A DNA stretch of 22,038 nt from a virus, in IMG/VR virus record IMGVR_UViG_3300028829_003367, positions 1 through 22,038 of that record; one strand, given 5' to 3'. Made by a program: the position numbers and the translations under genes. The notes under the pieces are model-generated. The model did no database searches. It saw only the letters and a program-made list of their open reading frames with translations, and had not been told where the DNA came from. This document shows positions 1 through 6,801 of this stretch, in pieces (the first letter of the stretch is position 1; each line of letters starts with the position of its first letter).

Positions 1-2
1 AT

Positions 3-374
3 ACTGACGGACGTCTAAAGAAAGTTGGAACTAGTCAAGTTACTATGACTCCAACAAGTACTAACACTGTTGTATTAAGCGAACTTAATCAAATGATCGC
101 CGAACAAAAAGGTGTTACAGTTGATCAGTTATCAGTTACAGAAACTGAAGAAACAGTTGCTACTGCTCGAGACGTTAATCCTTCAGTTCAAAAAGCACCA
201 ACTGAAGTAAAACAAGATGCTAACGCACCATTAAGTGATGATGATTTAGCGAAGTCTTACCGTTCACAAGCTGATAGGTTAAGCAAAGAAGCGGCTGCAC
301 TAAGACGTCAAGCTGAAGAATTAGTACCAACAAAAAAGAAGGCCACTAAGACAAAAGAAGATGTAAGTGCGTAA
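3..374 (+). CDS. Unknown protein, C-terminal part (5' end outside the window)
   Basis: I do not recognise this gene. An ATG lies at 45, but the frame is open back to the left edge (codons from position 3 read TDGRLKKVGTSQVT) and there is no Shine-Dalgarno sequence before 45, so the visible part is most likely the C-terminal end of a longer protein. The visible 123 residues are hydrophilic. The middle is rich in T, V, E and D, and a charged stretch near the end (about SYRSQADRLSKEAAALRRQ) has heptad-like spacing suggesting a short coiled coil. The end is lysine-rich. Its last codons overlap the next gene by 8 nt, so the two are probably co-transcribed with thyX. No enzyme motif is visible. If the ATG at 45 is real, the protein is 109 aa. 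Confidence 0.6.
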   Translation, partial: TDGRLKKVGTSQVTMTPTSTNTVVLSELNQMIAEQKGVTVDQLSVTETEETVATARDVNPSVQKAPTEVKQDANAPLSDDDLAKSYRSQADRLSKEAAALRRQAEELVPTKKKATKTKEDVSA

Positions 375-681
375 AAAGAAAACTATCCGCCCACCTAAGA
401 ATCTTATCGAAGAATGGCCGGAGGTTTTCGAACACATCTACATGAATAGCATGCCTATTAGGTATGTTCACGGTGTTGAGTTAAAGTTTAAAGACGGACG
501 TATATGGGAGGTTGACATTACTGAACAACTACCTTTTAATAACGAAAAGGATATAGTTGCTAAGTTAATGTCAGCTCTTAAAGAAGTATCTAAGGAAGTT
601 GAGCAAGTAAACTTTAATATCAACGTTAAAAAGCTCAAAGAAGAAATCAACGATCAAACTAAAAATATCATGAAGGACTAA
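367..681 (+). CDS. Conserved-looking small protein of unknown function, GTG start
   Basis: This 104-aa protein starts with GTG, preceded by AGAAG at 356-360 with 6 nt spacing. It overlaps the gene before it by 8 nt, and its TAA shares one base with the ATG at 681. The N-terminus is basic (RKKKTIRPPKN), followed by a compact section with EEWPEVFEHIYMN and a beta-hairpin-like FKDGRIWEVDI at about residues 42-52. The C-terminal third is a charged helix with regular hydrophobic spacing. No membrane segment, signal peptide or catalytic motif is visible. The basic start followed by 'PPKNLIEEWPEVF' resembles small conserved proteins that I associate with marine T4-like phages, but this rests on memory and no function can be given. 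Tight linkage to thyX puts it in the same + strand transcription unit. Confidence 0.7.
   Translation: MRKKKTIRPPKNLIEEWPEVFEHIYMNSMPIRYVHGVELKFKDGRIWEVDITEQLPFNNEKDIVAKLMSALKEVSKEVEQVNFNINVKKLKEEINDQTKNIMKD
672..677 (+). promoter_or_regulatory. Ribosome binding site of thyX
   Basis: GAAGGA lies inside the 3' end of the 104-aa gene. Spacing is 3 nt to the ATG at 681 and 6 nt to the ATG at 684, which favours the second ATG as the start. Confidence 0.55.
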
Positions 682-683
682 TG

Positions 684-1346
684 ATGACACAGGTCAAACT
701 AATTTCTTATAGTAAAGCACCAGACGAACTAGGGCTAGACGATTGTCAAGAACTAATTGCCTACTGTGCTAGAGTAAGTAATCCAGCTAATCAAATGAAT
801 AGCGAAACTAGTGAAAAACTAATTAAGTACTTGATCAAACATGCTCACTGGTCACCATTAGAAATGGTAAGCGCATGTTTAGAAATTAATACCACTCGCG
901 ATATTGCTCATCAAATTGTAAGACATAGAAGTTTTGCTTTTCAGGAGTTTAGTCAACGTTATGCTAACCCAGACGAACAAGGCGATATGTTTGAATATAG
1001 TGAAGCACGTTTACAAGATGAAAAGAATAGACAAAATTCAATTGATGTAGACGACAAAAAACTACAATTAGATTGGTTACATGCTCAGATGAGAATTGCT
1101 GTATTAGCTAAAAAAGAGTATGATTGGGCAATAAAAAAGGGCATTGCTAAAGAACAAGCCCGTAAAGTACTACCGGAAGGTATTACTAAGACAAGACTGT
1201 ACATGAACGGCACATTGCGTAGTTGGATACATTATATTGAACTTCGTGGTGCTAACGGTACACAAAAAGAGCATATGGACATTGCTCATGCTTGCGCTAA
1301 GGTTATTTCCGAAATCTTTCCGTTGGCACAGGACTTGAATAACTAA
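684..1346 (+). CDS. thyX: Flavin-dependent thymidylate synthase ThyX
   Basis: ThyX makes dTMP from dUMP using FAD, NADPH and methylene-tetrahydrofolate. The signature RHRX7S is complete: RHRSFAFQEFS at residues 80-90 (counting from the ATG at 684), followed by QRY. An upstream HWSPLE segment (about 55-60) matches the conserved HxSPxE region, although the His usual after the Glu is Met here. The later ARKVLP, the YMNGTLRSWIHYIELR helix and TQKEHMDIA correspond to the conserved dUMP/FAD-binding C-terminal half. Length (220 aa) is normal for the family. Two ATGs are adjacent at 681 and 684. GAAGGA at 672-677 lies 3 nt before the first and 6 nt before the second, so 684 is preferred. Phages carry thyX to supply thymidine during replication. 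The last 44 nt overlap the radical SAM gene on the other strand. Confidence 0.95.
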   Translation: MTQVKLISYSKAPDELGLDDCQELIAYCARVSNPANQMNSETSEKLIKYLIKHAHWSPLEMVSACLEINTTRDIAHQIVRHRSFAFQEFSQRYANPDEQGDMFEYSEARLQDEKNRQNSIDVDDKKLQLDWLHAQMRIAVLAKKEYDWAIKKGIAKEQARKVLPEGITKTRLYMNGTLRSWIHYIELRGANGTQKEHMDIAHACAKVISEIFPLAQDLNN

Positions 1347-2718
1347 CACACTCGTTATAAAAATCTTCTAATTCGGGGAACGTTTCTAAAAAGTTCGTTC
1401 CTCGTCTTTTATCATATTCATCTACAAACTTACTAAAGTCAGCTCTATGATTGATTAATTCAAGGTCTGTAAAACGGTTAGATTCTACCCATTTAATTAC
1501 ACGTTCCCATTTTGTGATGTCAGTATCGTTAAATTTGGATAGGTTAAAATTTGAATGATTGCTTTTCATAAACTCTAAACAGTCATACATTTTATCCAAA
1601 GTAGCATCATCAAGTATCTGTAAACTAAGATGTTTTGGCTCTAATAAGTACGGAGTGTCTATTGTAAAGCGTTTGTGTGTTAAGGTGTTATATTTGTGCT
1701 TCCACTCCAGTATCCGCGCTAGTAGACCCTTAAAACGGTGCACAGACATGAAATTAACGGTGATCATAAGCCCGCATTGTGCTTGTGGTACAGCATTCAT
1801 AAACGTTTCAACGTTACGTTCCCAAAGATCAATATCCATTCCGCCTCGTATATATTCAGCTTGATCTCCCCAAGTATCAATGCTAGTAAACAACTGAAAT
1901 CGGTCAATCTTTTTCTGCTGTGTTAACACAGTAACTTTATCAATAAACTTGTTAAGATTACGTTGTGGAACACACATATTAGTGTTAACACTGAATTCTA
2001 AGTTTGGATTAGGATTATTTCTAATATACTCCATTACTTTAAAGACATTACTACTTAATAACGGTTCGCCGCCTGTAATTCTAAAAGTATGTAATTGAGG
2101 ATATACTTCAGGAAACCATTTCCAAAATGCGTCAATGTAAGGATTATTCTTTTCTTTAAAAATCCAATTTTCTCTGTTTTTATTATTAGCATGATATTGT
2201 CTGCGATTCTCACGTTGTTGTAACGGATAGTCGCCAAACTTATTAAATTCATTTTCCCAAGCACTACTGATACTAGGAGTACAATAAGCACACTTCATTT
2301 GACATTCATTACCAAAACTAACTTCTAAGTATTTAGGTGCTACATTGGCATCCCAGGGCATTGATTTAATTTTATCAATAGTACCTTTTTCCATCTCTTC
2401 AAACTCAGCACTACGAAAATGCCTATCGCTTAATGAACCAGAATCTTCTAAAGCCCAACAATAACTACACTCAGGAGGACGTTCATCATTTAACATCATT
2501 TGACGTTGTTTCTTTTTATATTCACTGTTGTGTAATGCGCTTGGGTTTTCCTTTAGTTCTTCTAAACTAACTTTTTGCATACCAGGATGGTAACAACTAT
2601 GATTGTCACCTGTGTGTAAGTGTATACTTACATGATTCCATTTTGCTGTACAAAAGCCTTTACCAATTTTAGTAGCAATCTTTTTATATTTTTTGTTAGG
2701 AGATGGTTTCCAAAACAT
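1303..2718 (-). CDS. Radical SAM enzyme with N-terminal twitch/SPASM-like cluster domain
   Basis: The radical SAM core shows the cluster motif CX3CX2C as CQMKCAYC (Cys139, 143, 146) and the SAM-binding GGEP at 216-219, followed by a beta/alpha-barrel pattern (FSVNTN, LFTSID). Ahead of the core lie further cysteines: Cys23 in FCTAKW, Cys42 in SCYHP, and Cys84/Cys87 in CSYC, followed by ALEDSGSLSDR. An auxiliary iron-sulfur segment placed before rather than after the core is typical of the 'N-terminal twitch' radical SAM group, which is common in environmental phages and surface-glycan loci. The substrate cannot be read from the sequence. GAGGA at 2728-2732 precedes the ATG by 9 nt, and the start shares one base with the upstream stop. 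It is the last gene of the glycosyltransferase run, so modification of a sugar, peptide or glycosylated virion component is a reasonable but unproven role. Confidence 0.85.
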   Translation of the reverse strand: MFWKPSPNKKYKKIATKIGKGFCTAKWNHVSIHLHTGDNHSCYHPGMQKVSLEELKENPSALHNSEYKKKQRQMMLNDERPPECSYCWALEDSGSLSDRHFRSAEFEEMEKGTIDKIKSMPWDANVAPKYLEVSFGNECQMKCAYCTPSISSAWENEFNKFGDYPLQQRENRRQYHANNKNRENWIFKEKNNPYIDAFWKWFPEVYPQLHTFRITGGEPLLSSNVFKVMEYIRNNPNPNLEFSVNTNMCVPQRNLNKFIDKVTVLTQQKKIDRFQLFTSIDTWGDQAEYIRGGMDIDLWERNVETFMNAVPQAQCGLMITVNFMSVHRFKGLLARILEWKHKYNTLTHKRFTIDTPYLLEPKHLSLQILDDATLDKMYDCLEFMKSNHSNFNLSKFNDTDITKWERVIKWVESNRFTDLELINHRADFSKFVDEYDKRRGTNFLETFPELEDFYNECVSYSSPVPTERFRK

Positions 2719-3374
2719 TATTTAATTTCCTCAAACTTATTTCTAAGCCATTTAAAGTCGTTAATGTTATTTAGATCTTTAGAACTATGACCGTATTCTC
2801 TTCCGGCTAGTGCTCCTAGTTTGGCATAATCTGCGTACTCAACATTGTTAAATTTTTCGCACCAAGTAGTTAATCTATATTCGTCATCTTGTGTATTTCT
2901 TAATTTTATAACACCGCTTGATAATTTTACACACTCTCTAAATGCTGTTCTCCAAGTATGAAATGCAGTGCTGTTAAACCTATGTATATTTGTTATGTAA
3001 TCCACAGTTGTAATATCAAATGCTGTAGTCATATCAACAGCAATATTATTATCAAACAATCTTCTATCAAACACTTTGACTCCGCCGTGGCCATATACTA
3101 GATTGTTAACTGGATTGATTGATCTAAAAACAAATACTTTCTTTTCGTTAGTTAAACTGGTTAACAACTTTGTATAAGAAAAACTATCTAGCAATTCGCA
3201 GTCAGCATCTAACACAATAAATCTATCTGTAAGACTTTGATCAGCACACATTCTATGACTTCTGTGTATACCTTTACCTGTTACTAGTTTTTTAAGTGTT
3301 ACAAGTTTTTCCTTTGCTTTAGCATAGTTTACTTTAGCATAAGGATCATCGTATATTAAGAACCATTTGTCCAT
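2718..3374 (-). CDS. Glycosyltransferase-like protein, short paralogue
   Basis: This 218-aa protein is clearly related to the 301-aa protein encoded just upstream. Shared landmarks in order: an N-terminal YDDPYAKVNYAK (YDEPNAEENWAK in the other); a DxD motif in RFIVLDADCE (Asp56, Asp58); NNLVYGHGGVKVFDRR (about 90-105); FHTWRTAFRECVKL (about 138-151); RLTTWCEKF; and YAKLGALAGREYG. The DxD, sitting after a beta strand as in GT-A glycosyltransferases, would bind the metal and nucleotide-sugar phosphate. The sugar and acceptor are unknown. It lacks the C-terminal ~70 residues of its neighbour. AAGGA at 3381-3385 precedes the start by 6 nt, and the gene overlaps its upstream neighbour by 19 nt. 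The family assignment rests on motif pattern only; a different nucleotide-binding role is possible. Confidence 0.7.
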   Translation of the reverse strand: MDKWFLIYDDPYAKVNYAKAKEKLVTLKKLVTGKGIHRSHRMCADQSLTDRFIVLDADCELLDSFSYTKLLTSLTNEKKVFVFRSINPVNNLVYGHGGVKVFDRRLFDNNIAVDMTTAFDITTVDYITNIHRFNSTAFHTWRTAFRECVKLSSGVIKLRNTQDDEYRLTTWCEKFNNVEYADYAKLGALAGREYGHSSKDLNNINDFKWLRNKFEEIK

Positions 3375-4261
3375 ATCTTATCCTTATTGAAGTAAGTATT
3401 GCCTAATAATAATGCTTCGTTGTATAACTCTATCATGTGTAAACTTTGTTCATGATCAAAATATGCCCAATTTAAACCTAGTGCTTGACGCATTTCTTTA
3501 CCGTGCTGTTTAATTTTTTCAATAATATCATGTTCAGGCAAATCTTTTACTTGTTTGAATAGATCATCAAGTATTGAAAAGTCACGTACATTAATATAAT
3601 CCCATTCGCTATATGCTTTACAAGCTCCCATCCTTGCTCCTAGTATCGCATAATTTCCATTTTCAATATGACTTCCAACAGAGCACCAAATCCTTAATCT
3701 ATGTAAATTTTGCCAAGGTACTTCTTTTTTAAGATTTTGAATAGGAGGCAATACTCCTCGTACAGTTAGCATCTTAACTCCTTCACGAAACCCTGCTCTC
3801 CATGCTTGGTGTGGAGTTTTGTTTATAACTGTTGTGCTAAATGACTGTGGAAAATTTTGATACCCTCTTTCCCAACAGAAGTCTATTTGCGCTCTATCAG
3901 AGTTTGATTGTTCATGCGTTTTCATACCGAGAACAAACTGTTTATTCCATATTTTCAAACCGCCATTGCCGTATATTAGTCCGTTAATTACGTTTGTTCC
4001 GCACCAACTATAACAGTTTATTCCTTGTATATCTTCAATTACAATATCTAAAAACTTTGGATCAATAATATTATCGCCATCAACACCTACAAACCAATCT
4101 GTTTCACTAAGAGTTGCCGCTTCTTTGTGTGCGTTATCACTACCTTCTACACCATGTACACGCTTTGCCCACGGAACTACTGCTTTTAGTTTTGCCCAAT
4201 TTTCTTCAGCATTAGGTTCATCGTAACTGATAAAAATAATATCTAAATCTTTTGTTTTCAT
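3356..4261 (-). CDS. Glycosyltransferase-like protein, long paralogue
   Basis: A 301-aa soluble protein with the layout of a GT-A-type glycosyltransferase: strand DLDIIFISYDE at the N-terminus, then a VHGVEGSDNAHKEAA helix, and DWFVGVDGDN carrying the DxD motif (Asp61, Asp63). These are followed by GLIYGNGGLKIWNKQ (about 94-108), HQAWRAGFREGVKM (151-164) and RLRIWCSVG (188-196). The same series occurs in the 218-aa protein encoded downstream, so the pair arose by duplication. The start overlaps the previous stop in ATGA (4258-4261), a translational-coupling arrangement; the nearest AGCAGGA is rather far from the ATG, consistent with coupling. Sugar donor and acceptor are unknown. Placement between other glycosyltransferase-like genes and a radical SAM gene suggests a small glycan-modification module. 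Confidence 0.72.
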   Translation of the reverse strand: MKTKDLDIIFISYDEPNAEENWAKLKAVVPWAKRVHGVEGSDNAHKEAATLSETDWFVGVDGDNIIDPKFLDIVIEDIQGINCYSWCGTNVINGLIYGNGGLKIWNKQFVLGMKTHEQSNSDRAQIDFCWERGYQNFPQSFSTTVINKTPHQAWRAGFREGVKMLTVRGVLPPIQNLKKEVPWQNLHRLRIWCSVGSHIENGNYAILGARMGACKAYSEWDYINVRDFSILDDLFKQVKDLPEHDIIEKIKQHGKEMRQALGLNWAYFDHEQSLHMIELYNEALLLGNTYFNKDKIWTNGS

Positions 4262-4785
4262 ACTATGCGGTATCCTGCTGTGTTAAATTGCTTTTGATAA
4301 TACAAACTAAAATTATTACTAAAAATATCTCTATAATCTAGTTGATCAATTTCAACTGTGGTTGCTTTGTTAGTTTCACAACAAATAGTTTGATATAGAT
4401 AATTTATATTCATTTTTCTTGTTAAATAAATTTTAAACTCTCGATCTTCATTATATGTTGATTCAACTACTATGTGAGGCTTACTATCAATTGTTTTAAA
4501 TGTAATATTGAGATCACATTCTTCTTTGTTAAAGTAAATTTCTATAAATTTTCCTAGTGTAACATCTATGTTTTTTTGAGTATCTAGTAAATTAATTAAC
4601 TTTAATTTCTTACTTTCTATATCAACTTTAATTTCTGAGAGACGTAACTTGCCTTGGTTAACTAAATTAAAAAGGTAGGTATATTCCTCAGGTACTTCTG
4701 CTGAATTACATCCGGGGAGAATATAACCTTTGTTACCAGTATATGAAACTATGTTTCCAGCATCGTCAAAGCCAATTCTATACAT
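4258..4785 (-). CDS. Unknown protein inside the glycosyltransferase run
   Basis: I do not recognise this 175-aa protein. The frame is open further upstream to 4890, but the ATG at 4785 is the better start: AGGA at 4793-4796 lies 7 nt ahead, and choosing it reduces the overlap with the upstream gene from 113 nt to 8 nt, in line with the rest of the run. The N-terminus (MYRIGFDDAGNIVSYTG) reads like a beta strand-turn-strand. The rest alternates polar and hydrophobic residues, suggesting a mostly beta fold. There is an ICCETN segment near residue 135 and no signal peptide or membrane helix. No catalytic motif is visible. The gene is coupled to the next one by ATGA. Its place between two glycosyltransferase pairs suggests a partner or acceptor-binding role, which is inference only. 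Confidence 0.7.
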   Translation of the reverse strand: MYRIGFDDAGNIVSYTGNKGYILPGCNSAEVPEEYTYLFNLVNQGKLRLSEIKVDIESKKLKLINLLDTQKNIDVTLGKFIEIYFNKEECDLNITFKTIDSKPHIVVESTYNEDREFKIYLTRKMNINYLYQTICCETNKATTVEIDQLDYRDIFSNNFSLYYQKQFNTAGYRIV

Positions 4786-5626
4786 TTTTAAATCCTGATA
4801 AAAAAAGTCTTTTGTAAAGTTTATGTATTTGGTATCCAGGAAACTGCTTTTCAGAATAGTGTATAATTTCAGTTTGAAGGAAATTACCAACTGTTATATT
4901 TGCGTTATCATCTAAGTAATAACCTAAATCTAAATCAATTGATTCAACACCTATTTCATCCTGTAACTCTGATTTTAAATGTACAAATTTTGGAAATGAT
5001 GTTGTAGTTTTTACCTTATCTTCAATACCTAATATATGTGCCGCTATACTAAAAACTTCATCAGTACCTACTACTTTAGGACTATTGTTACTCATGTATA
5101 AGTTTTTAAACGTATCTTTATTTTGTGTAATATAATCAACTAATTTAAAAAACTTCTGTGTAATTCCTTTGGACTTGTTAAAGTATGTAAACCCACTGTA
5201 TAGAATTGGAATATTATTTTCTTTGTAACCCGGACGACATTCAACACTAGTAATTGGTTGATTGTTAAACTTTAAAACCTTATCAGTGATAACTAATCCT
5301 GATGATTTGTTTATAAAGTAATCAATCCAATGGCTAATATCTCTTGTAAAAAACATATCTACATCCAAACACACTGTATGTAAGTAAGGAGAATATTTTA
5401 GCATATAGTTTCTTTGATCCCATCCTTTGATTGTATCATCAGTATATACTACTCTCTGATAAGCAATATCTGAATTAACCCTAGTTTTATCATCTGTAAT
5501 TAAACATACTGAATCGTAACCTTTAGGTTGTGTTCGAATAATACTGTTAGCAAGTATAGAAGCCATATTATGGTACTCGCCTGTTTTATCGTTGTTTACA
5601 ATTAACAAATAACCAAAATTTATCAT
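4778..5626 (-). CDS. Glycosyltransferase-like protein with DVD motif
   Basis: A 282-aa protein opening with a strand (FGYLLIVNND) and helix, then YDSVCLITDD and TVCLDVDMFF, where Asp88/Asp90 form a DxD motif. The pattern of N-terminal nucleotide-binding fold, DxD after a hydrophobic strand, and a later TDEVFSIAAHIL segment (about 197-208) fits a GT-A glycosyltransferase; the YSGFTYFNKSKG stretch could line the acceptor side. The upstream 252-aa protein shares this plan, so the two look like distant paralogues. AGGA at 5633-5636 precedes the ATG by 6 nt and the start overlaps the previous stop as ATGA. The stop is TAG, unlike most genes here, and a TGA follows three codons later. Donor and acceptor are unknown. 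Confidence 0.7.
   Translation of the reverse strand: MINFGYLLIVNNDKTGEYHNMASILANSIIRTQPKGYDSVCLITDDKTRVNSDIAYQRVVYTDDTIKGWDQRNYMLKYSPYLHTVCLDVDMFFTRDISHWIDYFINKSSGLVITDKVLKFNNQPITSVECRPGYKENNIPILYSGFTYFNKSKGITQKFFKLVDYITQNKDTFKNLYMSNNSPKVVGTDEVFSIAAHILGIEDKVKTTTSFPKFVHLKSELQDEIGVESIDLDLGYYLDDNANITVGNFLQTEIIHYSEKQFPGYQIHKLYKRLFLSGFKNV
4793..4796 (-). promoter_or_regulatory. Ribosome binding site that fixes the start at 4785
   Basis: AGGA on the - strand, 7 nt before the ATG at 4783-4785. No comparable site precedes the more upstream candidate start at 4890, so this site decides the start of the 175-aa gene. Confidence 0.6.
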
Positions 5627-6381
5627 ATTAGATCCTTTTCAAAATCAAAGATAGTTTGCTTATTAAAAAAATGTAAATCAGTGCCTGTAAAAACACAAGG
5701 AAGATTATCAATCAAACATACAAATCTGTCACCTTTTACTTCTAGTATCTCGTCTTGTATACTTGCTAAAAAATTTATCTTAGGCATACTAACAGATGAT
5801 GACATTCCTTTTACGATATGTTCTGCTATTGTGAATGCATAATCATTTCTAAAATTTTGTGCTGTAAAGTAGTAAATGTTTTTATAAAAACTATAATTTT
5901 CTTTAACTAACATTGCCTGATTAAAAATAGCTTTTGCGATATTATCTTTTTTGAAATATAATGTAGTTGCCCATTTCATTGTCATGCCACGCAATACAGG
6001 CTCTCGGTCATCATAAAAATTATTAACAGTACCCATTAAAAAACTTTCTCGACTTCCAAAGTAGTTTCCTAGTAAATTGCTGTTTACAATATAGTCTACG
6101 TCAATAACAATAGTTTCATCAAACGGCGATAACCTAAACGCATCAAGCCTCGAAGTGTTATGGAAGTATTGTACTTTATTGTTTAACGTTCTTTTGTTGT
6201 CTTTATCTATATCAGTACTAATAACATAATCAAAATTATCCGATTCAAACATCTCATCAGTTACTAGTGCTATTAGCACATTGTCGTAATATTTCCTAAT
6301 TCTTTTAGCACATATTTGTGCTAGTTTAAGATAATCAACCTCTCCGTTATTGTGAGCAAAAAGTAAGAATCCCTGTGACAT
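5623..6381 (-). CDS. Glycosyltransferase-like protein with DVD motif, second copy
   Basis: This 252-aa protein starts with GFLLFAHNN, a helix with KLAQICAKRIRKY and the strand VLIALVTDE, then DETIVIDVDYIV, in which Asp94/Asp96 form a DxD motif as in GT-A glycosyltransferases. A later NDYAFTIAEHIV segment (about 180-191) mirrors TDEVFSIAAHIL in the 282-aa neighbour, supporting a shared origin. No transmembrane segment is seen, so it should act in the cytoplasm. GGAG at 6387-6390 precedes the ATG by 5 nt, and the start shares one base with the stop of the gene before it. It is the first of four glycosyltransferase-like genes that are all translationally linked. The acceptor is unknown; virion proteins or host glycans are both possible. 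Confidence 0.68.
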   Translation of the reverse strand: MSQGFLLFAHNNGEVDYLKLAQICAKRIRKYYDNVLIALVTDEMFESDNFDYVISTDIDKDNKRTLNNKVQYFHNTSRLDAFRLSPFDETIVIDVDYIVNSNLLGNYFGSRESFLMGTVNNFYDDREPVLRGMTMKWATTLYFKKDNIAKAIFNQAMLVKENYSFYKNIYYFTAQNFRNDYAFTIAEHIVKGMSSSVSMPKINFLASIQDEILEVKGDRFVCLIDNLPCVFTGTDLHFFNKQTIFDFEKDLI

Positions 6382-6743
6382 TAAGACTCCAAATTAATAA
6401 ATCTGGCGGCATCTGTTTGAAGTCGATTAAGTTCTGAAATATCATTATGATAAATGTCAAGGGCTGTGTAATAAGCGTCTTGTATGCGCTTGTTAAAATC
6501 TGTAACGTCTTCTATTAAAATTGGTAAATTGTTAGTATCTAACACTACAATATTGTGTGTTCTTTTACAATGTAATAAGTAATTCACATAGGTTAAAAGA
6601 TGAGTAGACACACTGAAAAGACCGCCATTGTAACCTAATGTAGTATTAGATTCAAATCGTTCGATTGCTCTAAGTTTTTGTTTATTTAATAATTGAAGCT
6701 TATCTGAAACATCAATAATTTGCTGTATAGATTCTTTATTCAT
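6381..6743 (-). CDS. Small conserved-type phage protein of unknown function
   Basis: A 120-aa protein if the second in-frame ATG (6743) is used. That start has GAGGA at 6749-6753 with 5 nt spacing, whereas the ATG at 6761 has no site before it. The protein begins with a long helix (MNKESIQQIIDVSDKLQLLNKQKLRAIE, about 1-30), then GYNGGLFSVSTHLLTYVNYLL, a strand NIVVLDTNNLPILIEDVTDF (about 68-87), and another long helix to the end. The helix / 'VLD..N.PI.IEDV..F' / helix plan resembles small proteins I have seen in marine T4-like phages, whose role I do not know. It sits between the last virion gene and the glycosyltransferases and shares one base with the next start. No catalytic motif or membrane segment is visible. 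Confidence 0.7.
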   Translation of the reverse strand: MNKESIQQIIDVSDKLQLLNKQKLRAIERFESNTTLGYNGGLFSVSTHLLTYVNYLLHCKRTHNIVVLDTNNLPILIEDVTDFNKRIQDAYYTALDIYHNDISELNRLQTDAARFINLES

Positions 6744-6801
6744 AATAGTCCTCGCATACAATTACTTATGCTAGAAATATGCTACTATTATGATTATTGG
6801 C

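Noticed and set aside
1300-1350. Bidirectional terminator between thyX and the radical SAM gene
   Set aside because: Only a weak GTTATT/AATAAC pairing with a loop of about 30 nt and no adjacent T-run; not supportable.
4786-4890. Longer N-terminus for the 175-aa unknown gene (start at 4890)
   Set aside because: It would overlap the upstream gene by 113 nt, has no ribosome site, and the ATG at 4785 has AGGA at good distance.
6744-6801. Promoter or terminator in the 58-nt gap before the 120-aa gene
   Set aside because: It contains a short TAGCATA direct repeat and the ribosome site, but no match to the late promoter and no convincing hairpin.
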